A stretch of DNA of 64,000 nt, taken from NCBI RefSeq assembly GCF_029227915.1, contig NC_079883.1, positions 15,750,001 through 15,814,000 on the forward strand. Reading direction: 5' to 3'. The notes under the pieces were generated by a model. That model was not told where the DNA came from. It searched no databases and worked only from the letters and a program-made list of their open reading frames with translations. Below are positions 44,934 to 53,080 of the stretch, one piece after another. Each line of letters starts with the position of its first letter. Positions within the stretch are counted from its first letter, which is position 1. Source of the DNA: Hydractinia symbiolongicarpus (Eukaryota; Cnidaria; Hydrozoa; Anthoathecata; Hydractiniidae). Position numbers and translations under genes: made by a program.

Positions 44934-44951
44934 GTTTATTACATGTCGAAA
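44925..44951. promoter_or_regulatory. Perfect hairpin containing the integrase start codon (inner)
   Basis: TTTCGACATGT at 44925-44935 and ACATGTCGAAA at 44941-44951, loop TTATT. The integrase ATG (44933-44931, minus) lies inside one arm. The outer element has the same arrangement with different arms and the same loop at 53042-53076. It may end the upstream membrane gene's transcript, shape the integrase leader, or both. Confidence 0.65.
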
Positions 44952-44981
44952 ACATTTTACATATAACCGCTGACACGGCCG

Positions 44982-45370
44982 CTAGGCGAACTTGTACGCT
45001 GCAAAACCAAGGAGGGCTAAGGATCCAACAATGAACGTCAGCTCGCCGTCTTGTTGTTGCTTGGAAGGTGTGTAAAAATCGGATAGTTTTGAAGCTTTTT
45101 CGATCGTTGCGATATAGTACTCCCTCATGCCTTCATCGAGGTCCTTCAAGCTCTCTCCAGCTTGCCTTTTCAGCTCTCGTTGATGGTTATACCAACCTGC
45201 CGATCTCTTACCCACTGTTGCTAAGCTGCTTGAAGTTGTTCAATTGCTTTATCATGCCTTTTACGCTCGGCCTCACCGTGGCCTGACAGCTTACTGAACA
45301 GGAAATTTGATCCGCTAAAGGCTAATGCATTAATCGCAGCACCAGCCACAAGAACACCGATAGTTGCCAT
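44982..45370 (-). pseudogene. Inner Polinton: two-helix membrane protein, broken
   Basis: The minus strand starts MATIG-VLVAGAAINALAFSG (first hydrophobic segment) and reaches a TAG after EQLQAA. Frame changes follow to a second frame that ends QQDGELTFIVGSLALLGFAA (second membrane helix). The intact homologue is 53081-53437 in the outer element (118 residues), which shows the intended length. Its ATG follows the stop of the Cys/His repeat gene directly (TAAATG). Probably a virion membrane or structural protein, by position. Confidence 0.7.
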
Positions 45371-46479
45371 TTACTGTTTAACCTTCTTGCATTCTTTGCA
45401 CCTGTATTTCCTTTTTTGATGTTCACAAATGCCTCCGCCTCCACATTCCTTGCAATAGGATCTTATTCTTTCATGAGGGCAGATTTGACTGCCCTTGCAC
45501 TCCTTGCAATAGGATCTTATTCTTTCATGAGGGCAGATTTCACTGCCCTTGCACTCCTTACATTGAGATCTTCGCCTTTCTTGAGGGCAGATTTGACTGC
45601 CCTTGCACTCCTGACATTGAGATCTTCGCCTTTCATGTGCACAGATTTGACTGCCCTTGCACTCCTTGCACCTGGATTTCCTTTTTTATGAGCGCAGATT
45701 TGACTGCCCTTGCACTCCTTACACTGAGATCTTATTCTTTCATGTGCGCAGATTTGACTGCCCTTGCACTCCTTACATTGAGATCTTCGCCTTTCATGTG
45801 CACAGATTTGACTGCCCTTGCACTCCTTGCACCTGGATTTCCTTTTTTTATGAGCGCAGATTTGACTGCCCTTGCACTCCTTACACTGAGATCTTATTCT
45901 TTCTTGTGCGCAGATTTGACTGCCCTTGCACTCCTTTCACCGAGATCTTATTCTTTCGTAAGGGCAGATTTGAGTGCCCTTGCACTCCTTACACCGAGAT
46001 CTTATTCTTTCGTGAGGGCAGATTTGACTGCCCTTGCACTCCTTACACCGAGATCCTATTCTTTCGTGAGGGCAGATTTGACTGCCCTTGCACTACTTGC
46101 ACTGGGCCCTCTGCCTTTCGTGAGGGCAGATTTGACTGCCCTTGCACTCCTTACACTTGGACCTCTGCTTTTCGTAAGGGCAGATTTGACTGCCCTTGCA
46201 CTCCTTACACTGAGATCTTATTCTTTCGTGAGGGCAGATTTCACTGCCCTTGCACTCCTTGCACCTGGATTTCCTTTTTTCATGTACGCAGATTTGACTG
46301 CCTTTGCACTCCTTGTACTTGGACCTCTGCTTTTTATGCGGGCACTTTGTACGTTCCCGTGACGCCTTGTTAACATCGAGGCATTTGATGCATGTTTTTG
46401 TCGTTTGACAATTTTTTGTCACCTTGAATGCATCTAGTAAAAGGCTCCTTTTACACTTTGAACAGCTCTTGTTTTCCAT
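45371..46479 (-). pseudogene. Inner Polinton: Cys/His 18-residue repeat protein, broken
   Basis: The minus strand starts MENKSCSKCKRSLLLDAFKV, a zinc-ribbon-like head with CxxC pairs. About 17 tandem units of 18 residues follow, with the pattern CKECKGSQICPHERIRSQ (54 bp each). Each unit has Cys-x-x-Cys, a further Cys and a His, suggesting serial zinc sites. Nonsense codons lie at 46093-46095 (GAG to TAG) and 45937-45939, and a one-base loss in a T-run lies near 45675. The outer gene at 30261 has related units fused to an HNH-like domain. The product may bind nucleic acid; this is inferred. Confidence 0.75.
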
Positions 46480-46482
46480 ATT

Positions 46483-46516
46483 ATTTTGTATTTACCCTAT
46501 TGGGTAAATACAAAAT
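46483..46516. terminator. Perfect 15-bp hairpin between capsid gene end and the next gene
   Basis: ATTTTGTATTTACCC at 46483-46497, loop TATT, GGGTAAATACAAAAT at 46502-46516. It lies 21 bases after the capsid stop and ends 3 bases before the ATG of the Cys/His repeat gene, both on the minus strand. It is the longest perfect stem in the element after the divergent palindromes. Confidence 0.7.
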
Positions 46517-46537
46517 TGTGGTCACTACCATTTATTT

Positions 46538-47809
46538 TCAGTATTCCACAGAGTGAAATCTACAATCTAAGATGTTCAGCTGAGCATCCTGAAGTAGGAA
46601 AACGTAGCATTTAATATTTCCGGTTGTTCCGTCTGCCTTCTTTGTCATATGCAATGTTATACCGTCTGACAATCTCTGTAATTGCCTTCCGGAACTGTGG
46701 AGATTATGATCAGGTGATGCTCGGAAATCAACAAACAGGGCGTATCTCTCTGTGAAGAACTGCCCAATCGTCACCTCCGAATCGTGGCTACCGAATAAGT
46801 TTACGATCTGCTCGAGGTGATCTTTCGGGAGCATCGCGTGCGTGTAGAGCTCATTAGGCTCAGCCTCGACAGTGATCGAGATTTTTTCGATCTTTGGGTT
46901 ATAAAACACCTCGTTAGTGCCCGAGTAAGCCTTCACTTTTCCAGGGTCTACAAAGAGCAGTAAAACGCCTTTCAAACTTTTTGCAGGCGTATCAATTTGC
47001 AAATTGTAGCTTGTGTCAGCCTTTTTCATCGTGACAACCTTGCTACGGAGTACCCTTTCATAGGGTAGCGCAAAACGACTATACCGTGACATCATAGCGC
47101 TCGCGAGACCCTCGTTTACAACCTTGTCAAACTCTAGTGTGATATTAGAAATCTTATACGCGGCATCCGGTGGTTTAGCTGCGGTATTTCCAATAGCTGC
47201 CGTACCGCCATCTTTGATAACGTCACCATATGATGCAAAATGTATAACGAATTGCAGCCTGTCGTATAATCTTGCCTGGTAGAACGGCAAGTCTCGTGTC
47301 AATTCAAACATTTTTTCCAAGGGCACGCAAAAGGTGTTGCCATAGGCTGCGACGATCGATTTTTCCTCATCCGTGCCTACATGATCAGTCGCTTTTACCT
47401 GTAGGGCGCGGATTGTACCGTCGTTGGGATTGATCCCCTCTAGGATCAAGTTGTTTCCCCGATCAAACTTGGGCAACCATAGGTCCTTGTAGGTAGCGAG
47501 CACCCTGTAGTCGCTAATATTTTGCACCTCGTTGCCTTTCAAAGTTTGCATCAAGGATTTACCTATATTGCTGACGATAGTGCGCTTCGTATTTGTTCCC
47601 GTAAGTTCAAAATCGAAAAGTAGTTTGATACTGCCTAGAAAAATTACATCGTTCTGCCTCATGTTTGGGATGTCAACATACAAGTCTTCGTTCTGATTAA
47701 TCGTACTAGGCACATGACTTACTTTTACACGCTGCTTCTTCCCTTTCATAGCCATCATTGTTTTAATCTCCGCGTAGGGATCGAGCTTAGTTCCGAATAT
47801 GTTACTCAT
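46538..47809 (-). CDS. Inner Polinton: major capsid protein (double jelly-roll type)
   Basis: 423 residues, fully open. The order of segments (HVPSTINQNEDLYVDIPNMR near the start, then LLFDFELTG, GNEVQNISDYRVLATYKDLW, ITLEFDKVVNEGLASAMMSR, NPKIEKISITVEAEPNELYT, FTERYALFVDFRASPDHNLH and a tail, YVFLLQDAQLNILD) matches the capsid proteins of cnidarian-type Polintons as I know them. These are predicted to fold as double jelly rolls forming pseudo-hexameric capsomers. Only the C-terminal tail survives in the outer element (53447-53520). It is divergent from the gene at 47843, with 33 bases between the start codons. Intactness suggests recent activity. Confidence 0.8.
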   Translation of the reverse strand: MSNIFGTKLDPYAEIKTMMAMKGKKQRVKVSHVPSTINQNEDLYVDIPNMRQNDVIFLGSIKLLFDFELTGTNTKRTIVSNIGKSLMQTLKGNEVQNISDYRVLATYKDLWLPKFDRGNNLILEGINPNDGTIRALQVKATDHVGTDEEKSIVAAYGNTFCVPLEKMFELTRDLPFYQARLYDRLQFVIHFASYGDVIKDGGTAAIGNTAAKPPDAAYKISNITLEFDKVVNEGLASAMMSRYSRFALPYERVLRSKVVTMKKADTSYNLQIDTPAKSLKGVLLLFVDPGKVKAYSGTNEVFYNPKIEKISITVEAEPNELYTHAMLPKDHLEQIVNLFGSHDSEVTIGQFFTERYALFVDFRASPDHNLHSSGRQLQRLSDGITLHMTKKADGTTGNIKCYVFLLQDAQLNILDCRFHSVEY

Positions 47810-47842
47810 GCTTTATTATTAGCTGATTTTCGTTTCAAATAA

Positions 47843-49152
47843 ATGCCGGTTAATCCAATATACGAAGGAGACGACTTTACGCCAGAGGAAAACATTCCAG
47901 ACGAGGATGGATCTTTGCCTGATGCCAGCTCCACGCTAACGCCAGATCGCCTGGCGGCTCTGCAGGAGCAGCAAGAGCAGGGTTAATCGCCTAGCGTCTC
48001 AGCACGAGACACCACGACAAGGCAGAGGGAAGAGCTACTAAAATCAAAGGTCGACGATCTTTACGAACACCTTGGTGAGGAGCTGGGGCAGCCAATCGCG
48101 AGATATTACAACGAGTTTGAGGCACGAGGAAACCAGCTTCTTTTCGATGGCATAGAGATCACGAAAAGGCATGGTGAATTAAGGAGCGTTGCCGAGATAC
48201 GGAGGAGGTTAGGTACAAATCGCTTGCGAGCCATGGGGTTTACCGACTATACTACACCAAACAAAGGCAGTAAAGCAATGGCTCAGAAACTCCTTAACGA
48301 GATTGTTCACGTTGAAGAGAAGGCCAATGATATCGAAATGATGCCGCTGCTCGAGAACGTCCTTGATGAAACGGAGAGCCTGATCGAAGAGACTCCCTTT
48401 GGCGCCAGCGAAGCCTTCACAGAGCGTGAAAGAAGAGGGCTCAACCTCGAGCTTCAAACACTAAGGGGTAACCTAAAGCACTTGAAAAATAAGATGATCT
48501 TCTATGACAGCGAGATCGCCAAAGCAGAAGCCAAGGTGAAAAGGCTTGAGACGAAGAAAGCTACACCTGGACTGCTAGCGCAGTCTGCAACTTTATCAGA
48601 GGAACAGCAAACTATATGGAACGAAGATATTGCAAGGGCTAGGGAAGATCTAGAACGACTCCAAGATCAAAAGGAAGCAGTACGAGAAGCACACGGTTTA
48701 CTATCATCTGACACTCAGAGCCAACTGAAAGCAATTAAGGAAACGCTGATGAAAATCGCAGAAGGCGATAAGTCTCTGACTGAAAAGCTTAGAATCTTGT
48801 TCAAGGAGCAAGGGATTACTATAGCAAGCATCGTCTCGGCTGTTGGTCTACTGATTTCCACCATCGTACTCGCAGTTACAGGTGGTGGAGGAGCGGGTGC
48901 TGCAGCGGCAGGAAGCGCTGGGGAAAAGGGTTTTATACAAAAACAGCTGGAAAGACTTGGAAATTTTTTAAAATACTTAGCAGGTAAGGCAGGTGCGGCG
49001 CTACCAGGGATCATTGGCACGGTTGTCTCGTTCTTTTTTTCAGAGTGGCTTCAAAAGTTGTTGAATACGCAGCCAAACACCTCTACATGACAATCGCTGC
49101 CTCTGCTGCTTTTGTTGTGGCCTACGTTGGGAAGAGTGGCAAGAAGTCGTAG
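47843..49152 (+). pseudogene. Inner Polinton: coiled-coil membrane protein, stop and frameshift
   Basis: The frame starts at AAATAAATG with MPVNPIYEGDDFTPEENIPD. It meets a TAA at 47984-47986 inside a repeat-derived stretch (DRLAALQEQQEQG), and continues for 367 codons to 49090. The middle (about 48440-48720) is coiled coil. The C-terminal part is hydrophobic (TIASIVSAVGLLISTIVLAV) and Gly/Ala-rich. Near 49050 the natural frame probably shifts to one ending LYMTIAASAAFVVAYVGKSG and a TAG at 49150. A structural or membrane-linked virion role fits its place next to the capsid gene. No outer copy remains. Confidence 0.6.
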
Positions 49153-49156
49153 ATGA

Positions 49157-49189
49157 TCTAGTATGTTGACAAAAAAAAAACATATTAGA
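49157..49189. terminator. Hairpin between convergent genes
   Basis: TCTAGTATGTT at 49157-49167 pairs with AACATATTAGA at 49179-49189 with one mismatch. It sits between stops at 49152 (+) and 49193 (-). Confidence 0.55.
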
Positions 49190-49192
49190 CCT

Positions 49193-50360
49193 TTATTTAA
49201 CCCATAGGTATGCTAAGATGAGACCTACTCCCGCAGTAACCAAGGTGGCCTTGGTGTTCTCGTGAGGGTTTCCATCTTCTAGACCTGACTGAGGTATCGG
49301 TGGCATCGACATCTTTTCAGACCCCGGGGTTAGGGTGGCACCACCCCTCGATATTTCTTGTCCAGGTGGTGACCTGACTCGTTTTAAACCTCAAGGCTGT
49401 GTGGTAATGGGTTTGTTGTTTAGGTCTAGCCTTATGCCAATCATTGCACTTGCCGGCGCAATCAAGATGTTGTTGTTATACCCCACAATTTTACCAATAC
49501 GCAGGTTCATATCGGATGGTAGCATGTACACGTGGTGCATCACGGCAAAATTCACTGGGGTCCTGGCATATTGAAGCACCTTTTGAAACTCGGTGATATC
49601 GTGGCCTACGTTCTCCTCACGTTGTACCATGGCTTCGAATTTCTGTAGTAGTATCTGTCTCGCTGTGAAATTGTCAGCATCCGAAACTATAAGGGATGCC
49701 TTGGCATCAGCTTGGGACCCTAGTAGTAAAATCACGTAAACACGAATACTCTCGCTAAGCTTCGTCAGACCTTCCGATGTCAGGCCTTGGCTCGTAGGCA
49801 TGATAAACTGGGCCCAATCACCATCTACTTGCGGCCACCATCTACCATTTGTGAGCGAGGACATGGGAGCTTTAAACTTGTATTGGGCATTGGGGTCGGC
49901 ACCATATTCACGACAAATCTGGGCATATCCAGATGTAGAGTAGGGGTTCTCGTATTGGGAAAAGCCGTCATCGTATGGCATGGGTACCTTCATTCTCGGA
50001 TTCTAGGATACGCCGCATGTGGTAATAGACGTGGAATTTAAAGATACTGGTGATGAGAGGCACGGAGCCATTTAAGTGTTTGGCGGATATACCCAAGGCG
50101 GTGCTAGCGCAATGACAAGCGAAATTAACTTGTATATTCCAGTAGCCAAGGGCTTGAGCGGTCCAATTTACACTTACGGGGTCGTTCAATAGGTAAATGG
50201 GGACTTTTATGGGGTATTTCGTGAACATCGAGAAGGTCACGGGAATGTGCGATTCTGTAGAAACGTAGAGGTCTTGATGCTCTAGATTAATTACACCGAG
50301 AGGCCATTCGCCTCTATTGGACTTGTATTTTGCCTTGTGGTTATAGCTATAAATGTTCAT
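49193..50360 (-). pseudogene. Inner Polinton: virion-type protein, frameshift and stop
   Basis: The minus strand starts MNIYSYNHKAKYKSNRGEWP and reads to HVYYHMRRILESENEG, where the frame changes near 49990. The second frame runs DDGFSQYENPYSTSGYAQIC through QKFEAMVQREENVGHDITEF to a TGA at 49391-49393, and continues in frame to a C-terminal membrane helix, ATLVTAGVGLILAYLWVK. The outer element has two damaged copies (53527-54699 and in the duplicate). Aromatic-rich, beta-type content next to the penton-like gene suggests a minor capsid or spike protein; I cannot name the fold. Its start codon is one arm of a palindrome. Confidence 0.65.
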
Positions 50361-50380
50361 GTTTCTTTAAAGAAACATGA
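50357..50380. promoter_or_regulatory. Perfect 24-bp palindrome bearing two divergent start codons (inner)
   Basis: Half-site TCATGTTTCTTT, centre TTTAAA, then the exact complement. The minus-strand ATG (50360-50358) and the plus-strand ATG (50377-50379) lie in opposite arms, 16 bases apart. The outer element has a 28-bp perfect palindrome of different sequence at the same place. A shared bidirectional promoter or initiator is the simplest reading. Confidence 0.75.
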
Positions 50381-51048
50381 GACAGCTGTATGTCACGGAT
50401 ATAGAGAAGCCTACTATTTTTGACGATTACCTAGGGCAGGCTACAAGGATCGCTCTAAAGTCGATAAGTATCAGGCCCGTATGACTGAACCTTTACAGCG
50501 ACAATGATTTTGTCATTCGTAGGACAGGGCCTGATCAGACAGAGACTAGAATTGAAATTATGAACGGTCTATACAGGATAGAGGATTTGGCAACCATCGT
50601 CAATAGCCAGGCAGGGGACAAGATTAAGCTGTTTGTCCTGAAAAATGGACTCTGTAGGCTTAGGGTTAGTGACGGGTATACTGTGGTAATCCATCGAAAA
50701 CTACAGGAGCTTATGGGGCTACCCTACGACCCTGCAAAAAAGTACTTTACCAAAGGCGACTATGACAGCTTCTACAAAACTGACGTGTACCAAAGATTGA
50801 GACTCGTTTGCCCCCAGCTGGATGAAGACGATTGCCTACTGGATGGGAAGAAATCAAAAATTCTTGCTTTGCTTCCCACCAAAGAGTTAAACGCATGGGG
50901 AGACATGCTTACATGGAATTTTGACACTCCAATCTACCTTCCTTTGAAAGGCTCAACAGACAGACTGGAGTTCATGCTGACGGACGAGCATCATCATGAA
51001 AAAAATGTTTCGTTCGTCGGAATTACGATGCACTTACTCATAGAATAA
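50377..51048 (+). pseudogene. Inner Polinton: penton-like minor capsid protein, one stop
   Basis: The frame starts MRQLYVTDIEKPTIFDDYLG and has a TGA at 50482-50484 where the outer copy has Trp (TGG). It then continues intact for 188 codons (NGLYRIEDLATIVNSQAGDK, VIHRKLQELMGLPYDPAKKY, FDTPIYLPLKGSTDRLEFML, VSFVGITMHLLIE). The pattern of an N-terminal jelly-roll strand, an IxxL helix and a final LxLR/MHLLI strand matches the single-jelly-roll penton proteins of Polintons. It ends TAAATG, the stop touching the next start. Confidence 0.75.
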
Positions 51049-51693
51049 ATGGCTGATACAATGAAGCTTTACCCAACTTTGCCGTCAAGTGCGCCTGAGC
51101 ATGAGCCTGAAGAAAGTCAGGTATACAGACTCAAGAAGATCGAGGAGGTGGAACAGTACTTGCGTGGTGAGATCAAAGAGCGTGACAAACTCGCCAAAAA
51201 GTTCAAGATGCATGGTACGTGGGTTAGATTCACTGATCATGGATTGCTAGCTGTAAGTATTATAACTTCAGGTGTTGGGATTGGTAGTATGCTGTCCGGA
51301 ATAGGTGTACCACTAGCTGTGGCGATGGGTGGTATCACGATCGCTGTAGGACTAGGGCAGGCAGGCTTACGGAATGCGGGGAAGAGGCTAGACGTTAAGC
51401 CAAAGAAGCATGAGGGCATCAGACTCTTAGCAGAGACTAAGTTGAACTCCGTTGTCGACCTCATCTCAAAGGCTGTGGAGAACGGTGTGATTAGTGATTA
51501 TGAGTTCAGCCTAATCATGCAGGAGAAGCAACGCTACATGTTGCTGAAGGAGCAGGTCCGACAACGAACGAGAAAGATCGTAGATTCCATCAATGATCGG
51601 GAGCGACAGCAGCTTGTCGCAAAGGGGCGTGAGGAGGCCAAAGAGGAGCTTATGAAAAAACTTCAATCTGCGCAGTATGTCAGCGATACTTAG
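51049..51693 (+). CDS. Inner Polinton: 214-residue membrane protein
   Basis: Intact. An acidic N-terminus and amphipathic helix (YRLKKIEEVEQYLRGEIKER) are followed by a long Gly-rich hydrophobic stretch at residues 64-107 (two membrane passes or a hairpin) and a charged C-terminal coiled coil (MQEKQRYMLLKEQVRQRTRK). Two near-identical homologues lie in the outer element (55036-55680 and 57549-58193), intact there too, so it is the best preserved accessory gene of the family. The fold resembles membrane-active proteins, but I do not recognise a named family. Confidence 0.75.
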   Translation: MADTMKLYPTLPSSAPEHEPEESQVYRLKKIEEVEQYLRGEIKERDKLAKKFKMHGTWVRFTDHGLLAVSIITSGVGIGSMLSGIGVPLAVAMGGITIAVGLGQAGLRNAGKRLDVKPKKHEGIRLLAETKLNSVVDLISKAVENGVISDYEFSLIMQEKQRYMLLKEQVRQRTRKIVDSINDRERQQLVAKGREEAKEELMKKLQSAQYVSDT

Positions 51694-51715
51694 AGTCTCC
51701 ACCTGCTTATTCGTA

Positions 51716-51745
51716 GATCTAGTGTATTATTCAAAACACTAGATC
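51716..51745. terminator. Hairpin between convergent genes (inner)
   Basis: GATCTAGTGT at 51716-51725 and ACACTAGATC at 51736-51745, perfect, loop of 10 bases. It sits 23 bases after the + stop and just before the minus-strand stop at 51748. The outer element has a different 13-bp stem at the equivalent place (55712-55746). Confidence 0.65.
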
Positions 51746-51747
51746 AC

Positions 51748-52020
51748 CTACACAATCTCGATCACTTCTCCCGTATCTTGAACTATGAGCAAGTCGACAT
51801 CATGTACGACACGTCGCTGTTTTTTAGCGAGATCCCTCAAATATTGTTCAAGATTTTTCTCCCATGCAATTTTAGCACAAGGCTCGCAGTACGGTCCATC
51901 CGTTTGTGTCGACGCATCCTCATACTTGACTTTGCGTATGGCTTCGACAAGGTCTATTCGCTTCAACGTAGAGTACCCTTTGAGACCCAAGGCTTTAGCT
52001 TCTTGTCGCAGTTTGTCCAT
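51748..52020 (-). CDS. Inner Polinton: SAP-like small protein
   Basis: 90 residues, intact. The first 30 (MDKLRQEAKALGLKGYSTLK and RIDLVEAIRK) fit the SAP or Rho-N helix-extension-helix motif: L-x-x-x-A-x-x-x-G-L, then K-x-x-L-V-x-A-I. This motif binds DNA or RNA. A CxxC (YCEPCAKI) follows. It is absent from the outer element, where an unrelated gene takes the same place. A role in packaging or host chromatin contact is a guess. Confidence 0.65.
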   Translation of the reverse strand: MDKLRQEAKALGLKGYSTLKRIDLVEAIRKVKYEDASTQTDGPYCEPCAKIAWEKNLEQYLRDLAKKQRRVVHDVDLLIVQDTGEVIEIV

Positions 52021-52153
52021 TTGTTTATATGAACACCGCCAGGCTACATTCTACATGGAGATATGACGGCTGCCTTTTATTGTAGGTGGTATGCGATCTA
52101 CAGTCCACCCCCAAAAGACCCAGAACAGTTCATCGTAAAAGTCCTCTCGCGCT

Positions 52154-52390
52154 TCAGTTTCGATTTCGTCGTGCAGCGTTGCGATTTATTTTGTATATTT
52201 TTGGGTCTAACCTGCTTTGCCTCATGGACAAAAAAGTCTCACAAGCGCAGTGGCCACCATTGTAAGTGACGTAGTCTTGGTAGCAATACCAACAAAGCAC
52301 CTTCTCTCCCATACGCAGACGTCTTTGACATCTACCACACCTATCGTAGGCATCTAGAGTTCTTTGACAGTCATCGCGGATTTCTCGCAT
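52154..52390 (-). CDS. Inner Polinton: zinc-ribbon-like small protein
   Basis: 78 residues, starting ATAAAATAAATG. YDRCGRCQRRLRMGEKVLCW and YCYQDYVTYNGGHCACETFL give CxxC...CxxC spacing plus extra Cys, consistent with one or two zinc ions. The homologue in the outer element is at 58839-59021. Conservation of the Cys and of WYCY/VTYNGG between the two shows it is a real gene. Confidence 0.7.
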   Translation of the reverse strand: MREIRDDCQRTLDAYDRCGRCQRRLRMGEKVLCWYCYQDYVTYNGGHCACETFLSMRQSRLDPKIYKINRNAARRNRN

Positions 52391-52429
52391 TTATTTTATG
52401 ATCCACCAAAGATTATTCAGTTTTTGCGA

Positions 52430-52663
52430 TCAAAATACTGTTTCTTCTAGTTCTTTAATTCTCTCTACTAGAGCGTTGATATCCCTCTCACACTCTTCTT
52501 ATTTCGCACTTTTCATCACAAGTGCGGTAGAGGTGATGGCTAGGGCAGCTATCACAAGTGCGGTAGAGGTGAGGGCTAGGACAGCTCCCACACCTCCAAA
52601 AAACGTTACAAGTATAAAAACGGCGTACCAATCTAGCGCTGTCTTTTTATCGTTGCTTGACAT
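52430..52663 (-). pseudogene. Inner Polinton: small two-helix membrane protein, one stop
   Basis: It starts at GTATAATAAATG (MSSNDKKTALDWYAVFILVT). It has one hydrophobic segment, then ALTSTALVIAA and AITSTALVMKSAK, and a TAA at 52499-52501, with the frame continuing ERDINALVERIKELEET to 52430. A 36-bp tandem duplication lies inside (about 52514-52585), adding a second copy of the ITSTALV segment. The homologue at 59008-59199 in the outer element keeps the hydrophobic core and the DLEDLIDRI-type tail. It is the last gene before the right inverted repeat. Confidence 0.6.
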
Positions 52664-52681
52664 TTATTATACGTACATTCA

Positions 52682-52931
52682 GACTTCAACTAACAACGGT
52701 CGCAATTTGAGTAGGGAATTTCCCTTTCTAATCAAACAGATTTGCGCGTTTGTTGATGTCAGCAGTTTTGTCAAATGCCGTCATGATGTCACGTGACTTG
52801 TTTACTCATTTGAGGTATGATGAAATCTGTGACGTCACAGATTTTTTAGGGGGTCTAGAAGCAGCGTTTTTTAATGAGGGTTTGACCGTCGAAAATCGAA
52901 AACCTGTTTATAAGGGTGTACTACTCTAGCT
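52682..52931 (-). repeat. Right terminal inverted repeat of the inner Polinton
   Basis: Reverse complement of 33268-33517 with six mismatches, same length. It ends CTACTCTAGCT, followed by the AGCTT target duplication at 52932-52936. Confidence 0.9.
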
Positions 52932-53054
52932 AGCTTCTGCAGCGAGTAATTTCATAGCCTTTCGCCCGGTCCAGAGATGTTCCGGCATGTAGTAAATTTG
53001 GCCTAGCTTCCCAGCCTCCTCCTCGGTAGTGATATGTGATGATTTTTCTGACAT
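52932..53054 (-). pseudogene. Outer Polinton: integrase, N-terminal part
   Basis: The minus strand starts MSEKSSHITTEEEAGKLGQI and continues MPEHLWTGRKAMKLLAAEA up to the insertion site. It aligns without gaps to the start of the inner integrase. The remainder is at 32551-33267 on the far side of the inner element. Confidence 0.85.
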
Positions 53055-53076
53055 ATTTATTATATGTCGGAAAAAC
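53042..53076. promoter_or_regulatory. Hairpin containing the integrase start codon (outer)
   Basis: Arms TTTTTCTGACATAT and ATATGTCGGAAAAA, one G-T mismatch, loop TTATT. The ATG is at 53054-53052 (minus). It is homologous in place to 44925-44951, with altered arms and the same loop. Confidence 0.6.
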
Positions 53077-53080
53077 GTTC

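Larger units (their letters stand above)
33268..52931 (+). mobile_element. Inner Polinton (Maverick), 19.66 kb
   Basis: Bounded by 250-bp inverted repeats that begin AGCTAGAGTAGTACACC and end in the complement. It encodes the Polinton hallmark set: protein-primed type B polymerase, rve integrase, packaging ATPase and double-jelly-roll-type capsid protein with a penton-like protein, plus accessory genes. It interrupts the integrase gene of an older relative. Several genes are intact, but polymerase and integrase carry lesions, and a 1460-bp internal tandem duplication is present. Confidence 0.9.

Noticed and set aside
45416-46373. Two long + strand open frames across the Cys/His repeat array
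   Set aside because: They are the antisense of a 54-bp repeat whose unit lacks stops in these frames. The minus strand has the zinc-type pattern, a start codon and a related protein in the outer element.
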